Below are positions 18,313 to 25,982 of a stretch of DNA of 29,533 nt, in pieces; within the stretch, counting starts at the first letter, position 1; each line of letters begins with the position of its first letter. The DNA is from JAPYTU01 sp036166735. GTDB taxonomy: Bacteria; Bacteroidota; Bacteroidia; Cytophagales; MED-G16. The notes under the pieces are model-generated. The model worked only from the letters and a program-made list of their open reading frames with translations. It ran no database searches and was not told the DNA's origin. The DNA is taken from NCBI GenBank assembly GCA_036166735.1, contig JAYZHG010000105.1, positions 1 through 29,533 of the forward strand, given 5' to 3'. A program made the position numbers and the translations under genes.

Positions 18313-18327
18313 TAAAAACCGTTTTTA
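18313..18327. repeat. 15-base perfect palindrome TAAAAAC-C-GTTTTTA upstream of nqrA
   Basis: Two perfect 7-base arms around one central base, centred at 18320 and sitting about 16 bases upstream of the candidate nqrA -7 box, so it covers the -33 region. The one-base loop makes it a poor RNA hairpin. A dimeric regulator's operator or coincidence are the main options. Confidence 0.4.
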
Positions 18328-18352
18328 GTATTCATTTTTAAATTATAAGTTT

Positions 18353-19027
18353 TTAACCAAATTTTTCGTAAACTAAAGTCTTTATTTTTTCTATTTGATC
18401 ATCTAATTTTAAGAAACTAGTGTCTACATAATATGCATCATCTACCTTAAGCAATGGACTATCCTCCCTACTAGAATCTTTCTCGTCTCTATCTTTAAGG
18501 TTATCACTAACTTGATCAAGGGTAATATCTGGGTTTAATATTTTCATTTCCTCGTATCTCCTTCTTGCCCTAACATCTAATGATGCAGTCATAAAAACTT
18601 TAATTTCTGCTTGAGGAAAAACTACTGTGGTAATATCTCTTCCCTCTACAACTATTTTTTTATTAAGACCCATTTTTTTTTGAATGTTAACTAAGAATTT
18701 TCTTACTTCAGGTATAGCACTAATCACACTAACTTTTTTTGAAATATTTTCCTTTCTTATAAGATCTTCAACACATTTTCCATTTAAAAAAATTTTCTGA
18801 ATTCCAGATTTAATAACAAAATCTATAGAAATTTTTTCCAAAGAATCTTTTACCTTATTGATATCATTTATATCAACTTTATTTCTCAAAAAAAATAATG
18901 TGACAGCTCTATACATAGCACCTGAGTCAAGATATTTGTATTTAAAATGTTTAGCTAATTCTTTTGCAGTAGAACTTTTACCACATCCTGAATGTCCATC
19001 AATCGCTATAATAATATCTTTAATCAT
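18353..19027 (-). CDS. cmk: Cytidylate kinase
   Basis: A cytoplasmic (d)CMP kinase, 224 aa, that phosphorylates CMP and dCMP with ATP in pyrimidine nucleotide synthesis. The P-loop is GHSGCGKS at residues 11-18, followed by YLDSGAMYRAVTLF, which binds the CMP, and GRDITTVVFP and DRDEKDSSREDSPL, all standard Cmk motifs. Length matches the bacterial family. The ATG overlaps the end of the MORN-repeat gene by 8 bases, so cmk is probably the last gene of the SRAP-fabH-MORN-cmk unit; 95 non-coding bases then separate it from nqrA. Confidence 0.95.
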   Translation of the reverse strand: MIKDIIIAIDGHSGCGKSSTAKELAKHFKYKYLDSGAMYRAVTLFFLRNKVDINDINKVKDSLEKISIDFVIKSGIQKIFLNGKCVEDLIRKENISKKVSVISAIPEVRKFLVNIQKKMGLNKKIVVEGRDITTVVFPQAEIKVFMTASLDVRARRRYEEMKILNPDITLDQVSDNLKDRDEKDSSREDSPLLKVDDAYYVDTSFLKLDDQIEKIKTLVYEKFG

Positions 19028-20513
19028 ATTTTTTATTTGAAATTTTCATCCCCCTTTTATTATATTTAATCCAAATACCTTTTTTTTCATTTAAAATATA
19101 ATTTCCTGTCTCAGCCACTCTACCATTTGGATAATACATCAACCAGTTACCATTAAGAAATCCATTTTTATAATTAGCCTTTGAAAATACTGAACCATTT
19201 TCAAAGTAATCAATAATTTCTCCATTCCCATTTACAAAAGATCCTTTAAAAAGTATTTCTCCTTCTACTGAGTAATAATCAGAAACAAAAAATAATTTTC
19301 CATTTTTATACTCTTCTTCCTGCTTAAGTTTTCCATTAGTATGAAACCTACCCCAAAGACCTTCTTTTAATCCATTTTTATAATTCCCAATTTCATCAAG
19401 TTTACCGAATTCATCATATAAGATCCACTGACCATTCTTGAATCCTCCCTCATATATACCTTCTGATAAGACGTTTCCAAATTTATGAAAATACTTCCAT
19501 TCTCCATGCTGTAAATCATTAAGATAATGACCTATAGAATATAAATTTTCATCTTCTCTAAAAGTTGTCCAAAGACCTGATTTTAATCCAAAATTAAATT
19601 CTCCCTCTACACTTAGTGATCCATTTGGTAAATATTCATAATATACACTATCTAAGAAATCATTTTTATAATAATATTGTTTGGATAATCTTTTATTTGG
19701 ATAAAACTCTTTATATAATCCATTTTTTATTCCTAACACATAATATTCTATTTTCTGAATATTTCCATTTTCATAGTAATACTCCCATTTTAAATTTTCT
19801 AAATCATCTTTATAACTCTTTCTAAAAGATAATGAACCCCAAATATTATACTCTTCCCATATACTATCTTTTAATCCCTTATTATAATATCCTTCAAGTG
19901 CAATTCTTCCATTATAGTAAAACTCTAAATATCTTCCATTTAATTTATTGTTAATATAGTTAGCCTCTGAAACCTTCTTACCAAACTCATCATATGTTAC
20001 TAATATTCCACTTAATTCTCCCTTAAAATTATAATTTGATACTTCCTTTATTTTTCCACTTGGAAAATAGTAATTCCACTGCTTATACCTTTTGCCCTCT
20101 AAAAGTTCTCCTTCTGTCTCTATTATTCCATCAGAATAAAATGTCTTCCAAGTATTGTTCTGAACATTATTTTCAAAATATCCAGCAGACTTTATCTGAC
20201 CGTTATTATAATACTCAACAAAAAGACCATCTAAATTTCCATCATCATTGTACGTATAATTAGAATTTAATTCACCACTTTCAAAAAACACATACCATTT
20301 GCCAATAGCTTTAATACCATCAAATTTTCCTTTTATTCTAATATTTCCCAGAGAATCTTTAGATATATATGTTCCATCCTGACTTTTTTCCCCTGTTTTA
20401 TAAATACTAATAATATAAGGATCACTAATAGGAATGAATAATGTCTGAGAATAAGTAATTGAAGAAAACAAAAAAATAAATATAAAAAATATTCTTTGCG
20501 AAATTTCAATCAT
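19020..20513 (-). CDS. Exported MORN/YwqK-type repeat protein
   Basis: A 497-aa protein made almost wholly of about 20 tandem repeats of 20-24 residues on the theme 'G.w..Yy.nG.l...g.Y.ng...G' (for example GKWYVFFESGELNSNYTY and GNWLMYYPNGRVAETGNY). This is the MORN-variant repeat annotated in Bacteroidota as YwqK-family 'antitoxin'; a real antitoxin role is unproven and no toxin gene is nearby. A signal peptide (RIFFIFIFLFSSITYSQ) indicates export. I chose the ATG at 20513, which gives a normal signal peptide. An ATG at 20534 would overlap the fabH stop and add seven residues, and a TTG at 20585 would run well into fabH. cmk follows with an 8-base overlap. Confidence 0.85.
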   Translation of the reverse strand: MIEISQRIFFIFIFLFSSITYSQTLFIPISDPYIISIYKTGEKSQDGTYISKDSLGNIRIKGKFDGIKAIGKWYVFFESGELNSNYTYNDDGNLDGLFVEYYNNGQIKSAGYFENNVQNNTWKTFYSDGIIETEGELLEGKRYKQWNYYFPSGKIKEVSNYNFKGELSGILVTYDEFGKKVSEANYINNKLNGRYLEFYYNGRIALEGYYNKGLKDSIWEEYNIWGSLSFRKSYKDDLENLKWEYYYENGNIQKIEYYVLGIKNGLYKEFYPNKRLSKQYYYKNDFLDSVYYEYLPNGSLSVEGEFNFGLKSGLWTTFREDENLYSIGHYLNDLQHGEWKYFHKFGNVLSEGIYEGGFKNGQWILYDEFGKLDEIGNYKNGLKEGLWGRFHTNGKLKQEEEYKNGKLFFVSDYYSVEGEILFKGSFVNGNGEIIDYFENGSVFSKANYKNGFLNGNWLMYYPNGRVAETGNYILNEKKGIWIKYNKRGMKISNKKYD

Positions 20514-20527
20514 ATTCTCTAAAATAT

Positions 20528-21535
20528 TTACCATTTTATAAGTGCAGATGCCCATGTAAAACCACTTCCAAAAGCAGCCAAACAAAGGATATCCCCACTT
20601 TTTAATTTATCGTCTAATATTGCCTCTTTTAGTGCAATGGGTATAGAAGCTGCAGTTGTATTTCCATATTTTACTATATTATTAAATACCTTATCATTTG
20701 ATAATCCAAGACGTTTTTGAATGAATTGACTAATTCTTAAATTTGCCTGATGAGGAATAAGTAACGATATATCTTCTTTTTTTAATTTATTATAATTCAA
20801 CGCCTCCATAATCACTTGCTCAAAACGAACTACAGCATTTTTAAAAACAAAATTTCCATTCATATACGGAGAATAACTTGATCCATCTTCATTCTCATCG
20901 TTTCTTATTTTATCAACCCAGTGAGTTGTAGATGGACTTATTACAGCAAGCTCTTCAGCATAAGCACCTTCAGAATGTAAATGAGTTGATAGAATTCCTG
21001 AAAAAGAAGTTTTATTTGCTTGAAGGACAACTGCTCCAGCACCATCACCAAAAATAACAGAAACACCTCTTCCTCTAGGTGATTTATCTAATCCTCCAGA
21101 ATGCACTTCACTTCCAACTACAAGTATATTTTTATACATACCAGATTTAATATATTGATCAGCAACAGAAAGAGCATAAATAAACCCTGAACACTGATTT
21201 CTGACATCTAATGCACCTATTTCTTTTATTTTAAGATTTCTTTGTAATAAAACACCCGAACCAGGAAAAAAATAATCAGGACTTAGTGTAGCAAAAATTA
21301 TAAAATCTATATCATCTTTATTCATATTAGCATCAGATAAAGCATCCTTAGCAGCATATGTTCCCATCAAAGAGGTAGATAATTTACTATCTTCCTTTAT
21401 CCACCGTCTTTCCTTAATTCCAGTTCTCTCTCTAATCCATTCATCACTTGTATCCATACTTTCTTCTAAATCTTTATTAGAAACAACATTATCAGGTAAA
21501 TAATATCCTACACCTACAATTTTAGATTTTATCAT
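20528..21535 (-). CDS. fabH: 3-oxoacyl-ACP synthase III (KAS III)
   Basis: Initiates fatty-acid synthesis by condensing acetyl-CoA or a branched acyl-CoA with malonyl-ACP. This 335-aa protein has the Cys-His-Asn triad: C115 in NQCSGF, His in IPHQANLRI and Asn in KYGNTTAASIP. The N-terminal TSDEWIRERTGIKERRW is highly characteristic. I start it at the ATG at 21535 (MIKSKIVGVGYYLP), which matches family N-termini; an in-frame TTG two codons upstream is less likely. It follows the SRAP-like gene after a short gap. Whether it serves straight or branched-chain primers cannot be told by eye, though many Bacteroidota use branched primers. Confidence 0.94.
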   Translation of the reverse strand: MIKSKIVGVGYYLPDNVVSNKDLEESMDTSDEWIRERTGIKERRWIKEDSKLSTSLMGTYAAKDALSDANMNKDDIDFIIFATLSPDYFFPGSGVLLQRNLKIKEIGALDVRNQCSGFIYALSVADQYIKSGMYKNILVVGSEVHSGGLDKSPRGRGVSVIFGDGAGAVVLQANKTSFSGILSTHLHSEGAYAEELAVISPSTTHWVDKIRNDENEDGSSYSPYMNGNFVFKNAVVRFEQVIMEALNYNKLKKEDISLLIPHQANLRISQFIQKRLGLSNDKVFNNIVKYGNTTAASIPIALKEAILDDKLKSGDILCLAAFGSGFTWASALIKW

Positions 21536-21558
21536 GACCAAAAATAGTTTATTTACTT

Positions 21559-22251
21559 TTAATCAAAAAGAGAATAGTTTCCATATTGATTAATACTTTT
21601 TCTAGGTTGTATCAAAGAATCATTATTAAGTTTCACATTTTGAAAATAAGGAGAAACAATATAATTCTTATAATCTTGAATCTTAAGAACAGACAAAAAA
21701 GGTAAAATTTTATTTATTGAACTTTTTTTATCAAACCAAATATCAAAATATCTCATATCAAATTCTAATGGTAATTTTGATGTAAAAGGTTTCCAATCAC
21801 TAGAAGAATTTGAAGTCAAAAATGAAAAATAATAAAAATTATTACCTGAAAAATCCTCATATTTTTCTCTGATTCCTGCACAGTATATCAATTTATTTTT
21901 TATGTATTTAAAATAATAAGGTATTTTTTCTGACTTATTTATTTTCTTCCAAAAATAAAAACCATCACAAGGAATAAGACACCTATCAAATTTAAAAGTA
22001 TTTAAAAGCATATTACTTTTTTTTACTTTTGATACCTCTACATTAATAAGTCTTACAGCTGGAGGATTATTTTTTGTTATTACTTTTGTAGATCCCCAAT
22101 AAACGTATGATACTTTTTTATTTTCACCAAACGTTATAATTGGTAATTTTTGAGTAGGATTTGCATTATAATTAGGTTTAATATTATCAATATCTATTTC
22201 AAAAGAACTTGAAATAAAAGAAGAATTTATAAGAGTATATCTATCAATCAT
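21559..22251 (-). CDS. SRAP/YedK-fold protein lacking the catalytic residues (probable pseudoenzyme)
   Basis: A 230-aa protein of the SOS response-associated peptidase (SRAP; YedK/HMCES) family, whose active members cap abasic sites in single-stranded DNA through Cys2. The fold markers are present: NYNANPTQKLPII, VYWGS, RLINVEV (N70 conserved) and RCLIPCDGFY-W. The catalytic set is absent: the start reads MIDRYTL instead of MCGRYTL (Ile at 2), F100 replaces the Glu of DGFYEW, and T157 stands where the active-site His is expected (FTSKLP for IHDRxP). An in-frame stop two codons upstream rules out a longer start. The remaining protein looks intact, with no frameshift. It heads the fabH-MORN-cmk unit, divergent from pdhC. 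Confidence 0.78.
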   Translation of the reverse strand: MIDRYTLINSSFISSSFEIDIDNIKPNYNANPTQKLPIITFGENKKVSYVYWGSTKVITKNNPPAVRLINVEVSKVKKSNMLLNTFKFDRCLIPCDGFYFWKKINKSEKIPYYFKYIKNKLIYCAGIREKYEDFSGNNFYYFSFLTSNSSSDWKPFTSKLPLEFDMRYFDIWFDKKSSINKILPFLSVLKIQDYKNYIVSPYFQNVKLNNDSLIQPRKSINQYGNYSLFD

Positions 22252-22305
22252 AGATTAAAATTAATAATTTTCTTTAGTTAAATCCTTTAAATAAAAATTT
22301 GGAAT

Positions 22306-22313
22306 TAAATTTG
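22306..22313 (+). promoter_or_regulatory. Candidate -7 promoter element (TAAATTTG) of pdhC-hslV
   Basis: An exact TAnnTTTG match 22 bases upstream of the pdhC ATG in the 76-base divergent gap shared with the SRAP-like gene. Transcription would start roughly 10 bases before the ATG. GGGGAAAT just downstream (22312-22320) is the only G-rich stretch and might aid ribosome binding. On the other strand only a near match, TAATTTTA, is seen for the SRAP gene. Confidence 0.4.
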
Positions 22314-22327
22314 GGGAAATAGTAAAT

Positions 22328-23545
22328 ATGGCAGAAATAATCAGAATGCCTAAAATGAGTGATACAATGGAAGAAGGTATCATTTCAAGTTGGCTCAAAA
22401 AAGTAGGTGATAAAGTCAATTCAGGTGATATTCTTGCAGAAGTAGAAACAGATAAAGCAACGATGGAACTTGAATCTTATGATGATGGTATTTTGCTGCA
22501 CATAGGAGTAAAAAATGGAGAATCTGTTCCAGTAAATAATGTAATTGCTATAATTGGTGAAAAAGGTGAAAATATAAAAGAAATTCTAAAAAAAGAAGAA
22601 GCAAAAGAAGAAGAAACAAAAGAAGAAGAAACAAAAGAAGAAGAAACAATAACAATTCCTGAAATAGATGATATATCTAAAGATAAAAGACTTAAAGCTT
22701 CACCTTTAGCAAAAAAAATTGCTGAAGAAAAAGGAATAAATCTTACAAATGTTAAAGGTTCTGGTGATGGTGGTAGAATTATTAAAAAAGATATAGAAGA
22801 AAACACAGAAATTATAAGTTCTCAAAATTCTACTGATATAATATTACCTAAAACCATAGGTGAAGAATCTTTTGATGAAATTCCGATTTCTCAAATGAGA
22901 AAAACTATTTCCAAAAGATTATCAGAAAGTAAATTTTCTTCTCCTCATTTTTATATAACAATGGAAATAAATATGGAAAACTGTATTAAAGGAAGAAAAA
23001 AAATAAATGAAACTTCAAAAGTTAAAATATCTTTTAACGACATAATTATTAAAGCAACAGCTGCAGCATTAAGAAAACATCCTATAATTAATTCAAGTTA
23101 TTTAGAAGATAAAATAAGAACAAATCATCATATTCATATTGGAGTTGCGGTTGCAGTAAAAGATGGATTACTTGTTCCAATAATTAAATTTGCAGATAAT
23201 AAATCTTTATCTCATATTTCACTTGAAGTAAAAAATTTAGCAAATAGAGCAAAAAACAAAAATCTACAACCAAGTGATTGGGAAGGAAATACTTTCACCA
23301 TATCAAATCTTGGAATGTTTGGAATTGATGAATTTACAGCTATAATTAATCCTAATGATTCTTGCATATTAGCTGTTGGAGGAATAAAAAATACACCAAT
23401 AATAAAAAATGGTGAAATTGTACCTGGAAATTTAATGAAAGTTACTTTATCTTGTGATCATAGAATTGTTGATGGTGCATCAGGATCGGCATTTCTTCAA
23501 ACACTTAAAGAATTAATTGAAGACCCAATAAAAATTTTAGTTTAA
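22328..23545 (+). CDS. pdhC: Dihydrolipoamide acetyltransferase (E2) of pyruvate dehydrogenase
   Basis: Transfers acetyl groups from E1-bound lipoate to CoA as the core of the pyruvate dehydrogenase complex. In order: one lipoyl domain (residues 1-80) with the lipoylated K43 in ETDKATME; an acidic linker with three tandem 15-base repeats (about residues 88-110); the E1/E3-binding domain (about 118-156, RLKASPLAKKIAEEKGINL); and the catalytic domain with H378 and D382 in SCDHRIVDG. Length is 405 aa; many Bacteroidota E2s carry two lipoyl domains, so this is a short form. MSDTMEEG near the start favours pyruvate over 2-oxoglutarate dehydrogenase. No E1 or E3 gene is adjacent. hslV begins one base after its stop. 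Confidence 0.92.
   Translation: MAEIIRMPKMSDTMEEGIISSWLKKVGDKVNSGDILAEVETDKATMELESYDDGILLHIGVKNGESVPVNNVIAIIGEKGENIKEILKKEEAKEEETKEEETKEEETITIPEIDDISKDKRLKASPLAKKIAEEKGINLTNVKGSGDGGRIIKKDIEENTEIISSQNSTDIILPKTIGEESFDEIPISQMRKTISKRLSESKFSSPHFYITMEINMENCIKGRKKINETSKVKISFNDIIIKATAAALRKHPIINSSYLEDKIRTNHHIHIGVAVAVKDGLLVPIIKFADNKSLSHISLEVKNLANRAKNKNLQPSDWEGNTFTISNLGMFGIDEFTAIINPNDSCILAVGGIKNTPIIKNGEIVPGNLMKVTLSCDHRIVDGASGSAFLQTLKELIEDPIKILV
22602..22646 (+). repeat. 15-base tandem repeat, three perfect copies, in the pdhC linker
   Basis: The unit CAAAAGAAGAAGAAA occurs three times head to tail without a mismatch. It is in frame, giving repeated Lys-Glu-Glu-Glu-Thr, and falls in the flexible linker between the lipoyl and E1/E3-binding domains, where length changes in whole units should be tolerated. 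Confidence 0.9.
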
Positions 23546-23546
23546 T

Positions 23547-24086
23547 ATGAAAAATATGAAATCCACTACAGTATGTGCCGTTTTAAATAAAAATAAAATA
23601 GCAATTGGAGCCGATGGTCAAGCAACAATGGGAAATACAATTGTAAAAAGTAAAGTTAAAAAAATCAGAGTATTGCAAGAAGGTAAAATACTTGCAGGAT
23701 TTGCTGGTTCAACAGCAGATGCATTTACTTTAATAGATCGGTTCGAAGAAAAATTAAATAAATATGGTGGAAACATGAAAAGATCTGCAATTGAACTTGC
23801 AAAAGACTGGAGAATGGATAGATATTTAAGAAGATTAGAAGCAATGATGATTGTTGCAAATAAATCTCAAATACTTATTGTTTCAGGAACTGGAGATGTT
23901 CTCGAACCTGATAATGGAATAGCAACTATTGGATCAGGTAGCATGTATGCCCAAGCTGCTGCAGTTGCACTTAAAGAAAATAATCCTAAATTATCTGCTG
24001 AAGAAATTGTAAAAAAAAGCCTCACAATTGCAGCAGACATTTGTATTTATACTAATCATAACATAATTATTGAAAAAATAGGATAA
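23547..24086 (+). CDS. hslV: HslV, proteolytic subunit of the HslUV ATP-dependent protease
   Basis: A 179-aa N-terminal-threonine peptidase that assembles with the HslU ATPase in the cytoplasm. The sequence KSTTVCAV, followed by GADGQATMG at the right distance, marks T7 as the catalytic threonine exposed after removal of a short propeptide (MKNMKS); Bacteroidota HslV proteins have such short extensions. GFAGSTADAFTL, ELAKDWRMDRYLRRLEAMM and SGTGDVLEPDNGIATIGSGSMYAQAAA are near-invariant HslV segments. A second ATG at 23556 would also leave the threonine in place. hslU is not adjacent, and the gene is instead joined to pdhC by a one-base gap. Confidence 0.96.
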   Translation: MKNMKSTTVCAVLNKNKIAIGADGQATMGNTIVKSKVKKIRVLQEGKILAGFAGSTADAFTLIDRFEEKLNKYGGNMKRSAIELAKDWRMDRYLRRLEAMMIVANKSQILIVSGTGDVLEPDNGIATIGSGSMYAQAAAVALKENNPKLSAEEIVKKSLTIAADICIYTNHNIIIEKIG

Positions 24087-24105
24087 TTATAATTTTATAT
24101 AGTAT

Positions 24106-25158
24106 TCAATTTTCTATTGTAATGGAACCAGCACCATTTGTAGCTTCCCAAAAATTATAAAGACTTGTACCATCATCTCCTTTTTTAGAAAACCATTCAG
24201 CAGTAGCATCTACCCTATTCCATTCTTCATCAGTCAATGGATTATCTGTAAGTACAACTATTAATAATTTAAAATCTTTTTGTGAATTGCCACTAGAAGG
24301 AACTCTTGCACCTAACTGATTTTCTAAAGATTCAGGGGTATATGTAGTCCTAGTTGAAGCAGTAAAATCGTAAGCTGTCAGACTAGTTGTAAAGGATGTT
24401 ATATCCGTAAACATATCAAAGTTTGAAACAGAGGAGATAGGTATCATACCCATGAGGTATAATTCTAATTCATTATATGGAATTCCATTACCACCATTCG
24501 CATTTGGTGCAAAAGGTTCGACAGTATATAAATTATTCCCATGTTCTATTAAAGAACTTTGTTTAAAACCACCTAGTTGTCCTTTTGTACTTCCTCCTGT
24601 AAATCCCCAATGACTTCCATATTCAAATGAAGATATATTTGATCCAGGAGCATTTACACTATGAGTTGCAAGTGCAAAATTTGCCCAACTATGTGCTACT
24701 TCATGAAGTGCGGGTCCATATTTTAAATATTCTAACGCAGTTAATTCCATCACAGCTGTTAGTTTACCTGAAGAACCATAATCAGCAGAATTATCATAAA
24801 TGTTTTTTCCTATTCCCTCAACGTCATTAGAAACTCCAATCAAACTACCATAATATGAAGGAGATGAAGGTTTATCAAGTTCATTCAACACTAAAAAAAT
24901 AAAATCATATTTATCTGGAAATTTTTTGTAAATATCTTGAAAAAGGGCATGTCTTTTTTCTGTGTTATAAAAGTCAGTATTATTTAACCAACTATTATAT
25001 TCATTTGCACTCATAAGTAAAGAAGAGACTCTATTATTAGCATGTAATTCAAACTCATGTAAAGTATCTCCATCTGGATAAGGTAGTATTTCATCTTCAT
25101 CCTTTGAACATGACAATACTATTAATAGTATAAATAAATAGAAAATTATTTTTTTCAT
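24106..25158 (-). CDS. Lipoprotein with HEVAH zinc-metallopeptidase motif, family not recognised
   Basis: A 350-aa protein with a type II signal peptide; the lipobox LSC makes C17 the lipidated residue. The acidic stretch after it (CSKDEDE) resembles the Bacteroidota lipoprotein export signal that sends proteins to the cell surface. HEVAHSW (H152, E153, H156) is an HExxH zinc-binding motif with a plausible glutamate base. A third ligand is not obvious; a His in YGSHWGF is one candidate. The C-terminal part ends with a WxxxxATWF-like segment (VDATAEWFSKK) and FWEATNGAGSIT. I cannot assign it to a named peptidase family. It is the last gene of the VPS10-DUF1080-lipoprotein unit, 20 bases after the DUF1080 gene, and converges on hslV. 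Confidence 0.7.
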   Translation of the reverse strand: MKKIIFYLFILLIVLSCSKDEDEILPYPDGDTLHEFELHANNRVSSLLMSANEYNSWLNNTDFYNTEKRHALFQDIYKKFPDKYDFIFLVLNELDKPSSPSYYGSLIGVSNDVEGIGKNIYDNSADYGSSGKLTAVMELTALEYLKYGPALHEVAHSWANFALATHSVNAPGSNISSFEYGSHWGFTGGSTKGQLGGFKQSSLIEHGNNLYTVEPFAPNANGGNGIPYNELELYLMGMIPISSVSNFDMFTDITSFTTSLTAYDFTASTRTTYTPESLENQLGARVPSSGNSQKDFKLLIVVLTDNPLTDEEWNRVDATAEWFSKKGDDGTSLYNFWEATNGAGSITIEN

Positions 25159-25178
25159 AAATACTGCATTTTATTTAA

Positions 25179-25973
25179 TTACAACTCCCTAATCCAAATA
25201 TTTCTATAGCTTACAGGATTACTATGATCCTGAAGTTTAATTGGCAATTTAGATGGATGAGCCTTATATTCTGGATATCCAATAAATTTTACATATCCCT
25301 GAATCTGAACATTATTTTGAACTAATACTCCATTATGAAATACTGTTAAATAAGCATGTTTGACCAATCGACCATCACCATCAAATATAGGAGCAGTAAA
25401 TATAATATCATAACTCTGCCACTCACCAGGTTTTTTTGAAGCATTCACAAGAGGCATATGTTGTTTATATACACTTGCTGCCTGTCCATTTGAATACGTT
25501 CTATTATTGTAGGAATCAAGAACTTGGACTTCATAACCCGTATCCCCAAGTTTTGTATTTTCCATGAAATATACTCCACTATTTCCTCTACCTTGACCTT
25601 CACTCTCAATAATGGAAGGACTTCTCCATTCAACGTGTAACTGACAACTACCAAAAGATTGTTTAGTTAAAATATCTCCTGAACCAGGTTTAACAGTAAA
25701 ATACCCATCCTGTACAGACCATTTAGCATCCTCTCCTGTTTTATGTACCCAACTATCCAAATTTGAACCATCAAACAATATGATTGCATCTGAAGGAGCT
25801 TCACTATTAGTATTACCTGGAATAATACTCATTGGTTCAGGCTCCCAAATTTCAGTTATTTTCCATATTTCCCCTTTTAATTTACTTAAATCTGGTTGAG
25901 CAACAAGATTGAATGGAATAATTAAAATTGAAAACATTCCAATAAGAGTTAATAAATTTTTTAGTATTTTCAT
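25179..25973 (-). CDS. Exported DUF1080 (3-keto-disaccharide hydrolase fold) protein
   Basis: A 264-aa secreted protein with a signal peptide (about 1-25, ending near LVAQ). The domain from about residue 60 to the end is DUF1080: IILFDGSNLDSWVH, WSVQDGYFTVKPGSGDI, FGSCQLHVEWRSP, GRGNSGVYFM, YEVQVLDSY and GEWQSYDIIFTAP all follow the family pattern of a concanavalin-like jelly roll. Some characterised members cleave 3-keto-glycosides, and others serve as carbohydrate-binding parts of larger enzymes; the substrate here is unknown. It starts 9 bases after the VPS10-like gene, so the two are cotranscribed. Confidence 0.9.
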   Translation of the reverse strand: MKILKNLLTLIGMFSILIIPFNLVAQPDLSKLKGEIWKITEIWEPEPMSIIPGNTNSEAPSDAIILFDGSNLDSWVHKTGEDAKWSVQDGYFTVKPGSGDILTKQSFGSCQLHVEWRSPSIIESEGQGRGNSGVYFMENTKLGDTGYEVQVLDSYNNRTYSNGQAASVYKQHMPLVNASKKPGEWQSYDIIFTAPIFDGDGRLVKHAYLTVFHNGVLVQNNVQIQGYVKFIGYPEYKAHPSKLPIKLQDHSNPVSYRNIWIREL

Positions 25974-25982
25974 TTTTGTTAT

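Noticed and set aside
18300..18327. Palindrome at 18313-18327 plus the following T-rich run as a cmk terminator
   Set aside because: The loop would be one base and the stem nearly all A-T, so a stable RNA hairpin is unlikely; a DNA site fits better, although weak termination is possible.
20514..20585. TTG at 20585 or ATG at 20534 as start of the MORN-repeat gene
   Set aside because: These run into fabH and place extra residues before the signal peptide; the ATG at 20513 gives a normal signal sequence. The 20534 start, with a 7-base overlap, cannot be fully excluded.
21536..21541. TTG start two codons upstream of fabH
   Set aside because: The ATG at 21535 gives the conserved family N-terminus, so the rarer codon is not needed.
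22477..22806. 109-aa frame antisense to pdhC with a Ser-rich repeat
   Set aside because: It is the mirror of the GAA-rich linker of pdhC; the repeated Ser/Val/Phe residues come directly from the 15-base repeat on the other strand.
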